A stretch of 64,000 nucleotides of DNA from Bacillota bacterium. Its GTDB lineage: Bacteria; Bacillota_E; JAJZYS01; JAJYTV01. Under the pieces are notes generated by a model that did no database searches, was not told where the DNA came from, and worked only from the letters and a program-made list of their open reading frames with translations. The stretch lies in assembly GCA_021845645.1 (NCBI GenBank), contig JAJZVM010000009.1:1-64000 (forward strand). Reading direction: 5' to 3'. Made by a program: the position numbers and the translations under genes. Shown here in pieces: positions 62,099 through 64,000 of the stretch; the first letter of the stretch is position 1; each line of letters opens with the position of its first letter.

Positions 62099-62955
62099 GA
62101 GGCGTAGTCGTAGAAGCCGGCGCCGGACTTGCGGCCCATGCGGCCGGCACGCACCAGCTGGTGCAGCAGCAGCGGCGGCTTGTAGGCCGGGTCGCCGAAC
62201 TCGCGGTAGAAGTAGTCCATCACGGCGTAGCAGACATCGACGCCGGTGAAGTCGAGGAGCGTGAAGGGGCCCATCGGGTGGTTGAGGCCGAGCTTCACGG
62301 CGGTGTCGACGTCCTCGACGGTTGCGACGCCCTCCTCCACCACCTTGCAGGCCTCGGCGAGGAACGGCATCAGCACGCGGTTGACGACGAAGCCTGGCTG
62401 GTCCTTCTGCACCGCGATCGGCGTCTTGCCGAGTTGGCTTGCGAACGCCTGCGCCTCGGCCATCGTCGCGTCGCTCGTGTTGTAGCCGCGCACCACCTCG
62501 ACGAGCTTCATCACCTGCGCCGGGTTGAAGAAGTGCAGGCCGCAGGTCCGCTCGGGCCGCTTCGTCACGCGGCCGATCTCGGTGATCGACATCGAGGAGG
62601 TGTTCGTCGCCAGGATGACGCCCTCGGGCGCCACCTCGTCCAGGTGGCGGAAGATCGCCTTCTTCGCCTCGAGGTCCTCGTAGATCGCCTCGACACAGAG
62701 GTCGGCATCATGGAGCGCGTCCATGTCCTGGTGGAACGAGAGGCGCGCGAAGGTCTCCGCCGCCGCCGCCTCGGTCAGACGCCCCTTGGCGACCGAGCGC
62801 CGGTCGATCTCCCGGATGTAGTCCTTGGCGCGCTCCAGCTGCCGCTGGTCCGTCTCGACGACGCGCACGCGCAGCCCAGACTGCGCCGCCACGTGCGCGA
62901 TCCCCGATCCCATGGTGCCGGCGCCGACGACGCCGAGGGTGCGGATCTCCGTCAT
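62095..62955 (-). CDS. hbd: 3-hydroxybutyryl-CoA dehydrogenase
   Basis: 286 residues. NAD-binding GVVGAGTMGSGIAHVAAQSG, catalytic NTSSMSITEIG and GLHFFNPAQVMKLVEVV with the His-Glu pair, and the C-terminal HPMGPFTLLDFTGVDVCYAV are typical of short Hbd enzymes. It reduces acetoacetyl-CoA or oxidises 3-hydroxybutyryl-CoA. GAGGAGGCACGGGGC precedes ATG 62955. It follows the thiolase gene by 17 bp on the same strand, giving a C4-CoA (butyrate or beta-oxidation) pair. Confidence 0.92.
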   Translation of the reverse strand: MTEIRTLGVVGAGTMGSGIAHVAAQSGLRVRVVETDQRQLERAKDYIREIDRRSVAKGRLTEAAAAETFARLSFHQDMDALHDADLCVEAIYEDLEAKKAIFRHLDEVAPEGVILATNTSSMSITEIGRVTKRPERTCGLHFFNPAQVMKLVEVVRGYNTSDATMAEAQAFASQLGKTPIAVQKDQPGFVVNRVLMPFLAEACKVVEEGVATVEDVDTAVKLGLNHPMGPFTLLDFTGVDVCYAVMDYFYREFGDPAYKPPLLLHQLVRAGRMGRKSGAGFYDYAS

Positions 62956-62972
62956 GCCCCGTGCCTCCTCGC

Positions 62973-64000
62973 TCAACTCCGCTCGATTGCCATGGCGATG
63001 CCCTGTCCGCCGCCGATGCAGAGCGACGCGACACCGCGCCTGAGTCCATGGCGCCGCAGCTGGTAGGCGAGCGTGAGGAGAAGCCTCGCGCCGCTCGCGC
63101 CGACCGGATGTCCGAGCGCGAGCGCCCCGCCCTGCACGTTCGTCCGCTCGCGCGGCAGCGAGAGCGCTTGCTCCACCGCCAGGTACTGGGCCGCGAAGGC
63201 CTCGTTGACCTCGAAGAGGTCGACATCCGCGAGCGTCCAGCCGGCCATCTTCAGGGCTCCCTGGATCGCCGTCACCGGGCCGATGCCCATGACGCGCGGG
63301 TCGACGCCGACCGTCGCGTAGCCCGCGATGCGCGCCAGCGGCTCGACGCCGGCCTGGCGCACCATCTCACGGCCCGCCACGACGACGGCGGCGGCGCCGT
63401 CGTTGATGCCGGAGGCGTTGCCCGCCGTGACCGTGCCGTTCTGGCGGAAGCGCGCCGGCAGCTTCCCGAGCTTCTCCATGCTCGTCTCGCGCGGGTGCTC
63501 GTCCTTGGCGACCTCGCCCTTCTTGGTCGGGACCGGCACGATCTCCTCCGCCATCAGCCCGTCGGCGATGGCCTTCAGGGCCCGCGTGTGGCTCTCGAGA
63601 CTGAAGGCGTCCTGCTGCTCGCGCGAGACCTCGTAGCGCTCGGCGAGGTTCTCCGCCGTGTCGGCCATCGCGCAGCCGCAGTAATCGTCCGTGAGCGTGT
63701 CCCACAGCGCGTCCAGCACCTGCGCACCGCCGAGGCCCCAGCCGGAGCGCGCCCCCTGCAGGTGGTACGGGGCGTTCGACATCGACTCCGTGCCGCCGGC
63801 CAGGGCCGTCTGGGCCTCCCCCAGGGCGATCGCCTTGTAGGCCTGCACGACCGCCTCGAGGCCGCTGCCGCAGAGCCGGTTGACGGTGAGCGCCGGAGTC
63901 CGCTCGTCGAGGCCGCTCCTGAGGGCCACGTGCCGCGAGAGGTACGCGGCACCGCGTCCGGCCTGGATCACGTTGCCGAAGAAGCAGGCGTCGAGTGCCT
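62973..64000 (-). CDS. Acetyl-CoA acetyltransferase (thiolase), 5-prime end beyond window
   Basis: Partial: about 342 residues are visible, the N-terminal part lies past 64000. The first visible residues, FFGNVIQAGRGAAYLSRH, are those before the nucleophile. TVNRLCGSGLEAVVQAYKAI holds the acylated Cys, GGTESMSNAPYHL is conserved, and GGALALGHPVGASGAR (His) with SLCIGGGQGIAMAIE (Cys) complete the active site. Condenses two acetyl-CoA to acetoacetyl-CoA, or works in reverse, feeding Hbd. An apparent GTG start at 63971 is internal. Confidence 0.93.
   Translation of the reverse strand, partial: ALDACFFGNVIQAGRGAAYLSRHVALRSGLDERTPALTVNRLCGSGLEAVVQAYKAIALGEAQTALAGGTESMSNAPYHLQGARSGWGLGGAQVLDALWDTLTDDYCGCAMADTAENLAERYEVSREQQDAFSLESHTRALKAIADGLMAEEIVPVPTKKGEVAKDEHPRETSMEKLGKLPARFRQNGTVTAGNASGINDGAAAVVVAGREMVRQAGVEPLARIAGYATVGVDPRVMGIGPVTAIQGALKMAGWTLADVDLFEVNEAFAAQYLAVEQALSLPRERTNVQGGALALGHPVGASGARLLLTLAYQLRRHGLRRGVASLCIGGGQGIAMAIERS

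Overview
The window looks like chromosomal DNA of a very G+C-rich, endospore-forming, Gram-positive-type bacterium. The evidence is a small acid-soluble spore protein gene (25512..25691), a SpoVK-like AAA ATPase, a RicA/YmcA-like protein, Firmicute-type LexA and GlnA, and a gene order (miaB-ricA-mutS-mutL-miaA ... spoVK-hflX-ynbB-glnA ... lexA) that follows the Bacillus arrangement with cotE, hfq and glnR missing. Strong GGAGG-type ribosome binding sites and many TTG/GTG starts fit a deep-branching high-G+C Firmicute (Symbiobacterium/Thermaerobacter/Sulfobacillus-like). This is inference; the species cannot be named from the sequence.

Layout. 1-2.1 kb: 132 bp of unknown flank, an exact Illumina P5 adapter (133..161, an artefact), then an ArsR regulator, an FmdE-like protein and a TauE-type permease. 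2.2-5.9 kb: a divergent pair, an N-terminal-GNAT/acyl-CoA-synthetase-like protein acetyltransferase and an AcuC-type deacetylase. 6-9 kb: a lytic transglycosylase, a nucleotide-sugar epimerase and a frameshifted secreted-protein gene. 9.2-20 kb: an envelope island with prepilin peptidase, flippase-like protein, an exosortase with an adjacent predicted substrate, and a five-gene divergent operon (DivIVA-like protein, unknown protein, tiny membrane protein, MshEN-glycosyltransferase fusion, GT-C-like membrane protein). 20-23 kb: ArsR and AHSA1 remnants, a SIMPL protein, and an ECF sigma factor with a candidate anti-sigma. 23-29 kb: M14 peptidase, tryptophanase, SASP, lexA, Re-citrate-synthase-like enzyme and divergent LysR. 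29-50 kb: the conserved glnA/ynbB/hflX/spoVK and miaA/mutL/mutS/ricA/miaB blocks interrupted by transport and peptidase genes. 50-60 kb: DUF554 protein, hydrolase, two gene remnants, a molybdopterin oxidoreductase with an ABC transporter, RqcH, GH18 protein. 60.5-64 kb: RidA, endonuclease IV, 3-hydroxyacyl-CoA dehydrogenase and a thiolase cut by the window end.

The most interesting biology is the envelope island at 9.2-20 kb. The exosortase (12533..14134) keeps its Cys-Arg-His triad, carries a fused EpsI-like C-terminal domain, and overlaps by 4 bp a secreted protein ending in PEVPYP, a hydrophobic stretch and a basic tail. This looks like a dedicated one-enzyme/one-substrate surface-protein processing system coupled to glycan assembly. 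The window also shows repeated gene decay (about 8.2-9.0, 20.0-20.7, 28.9-29.2 and 51.9-52.7 kb). Some of it, notably a G9 homopolymer frameshift, may be sequencing error or phase variation.
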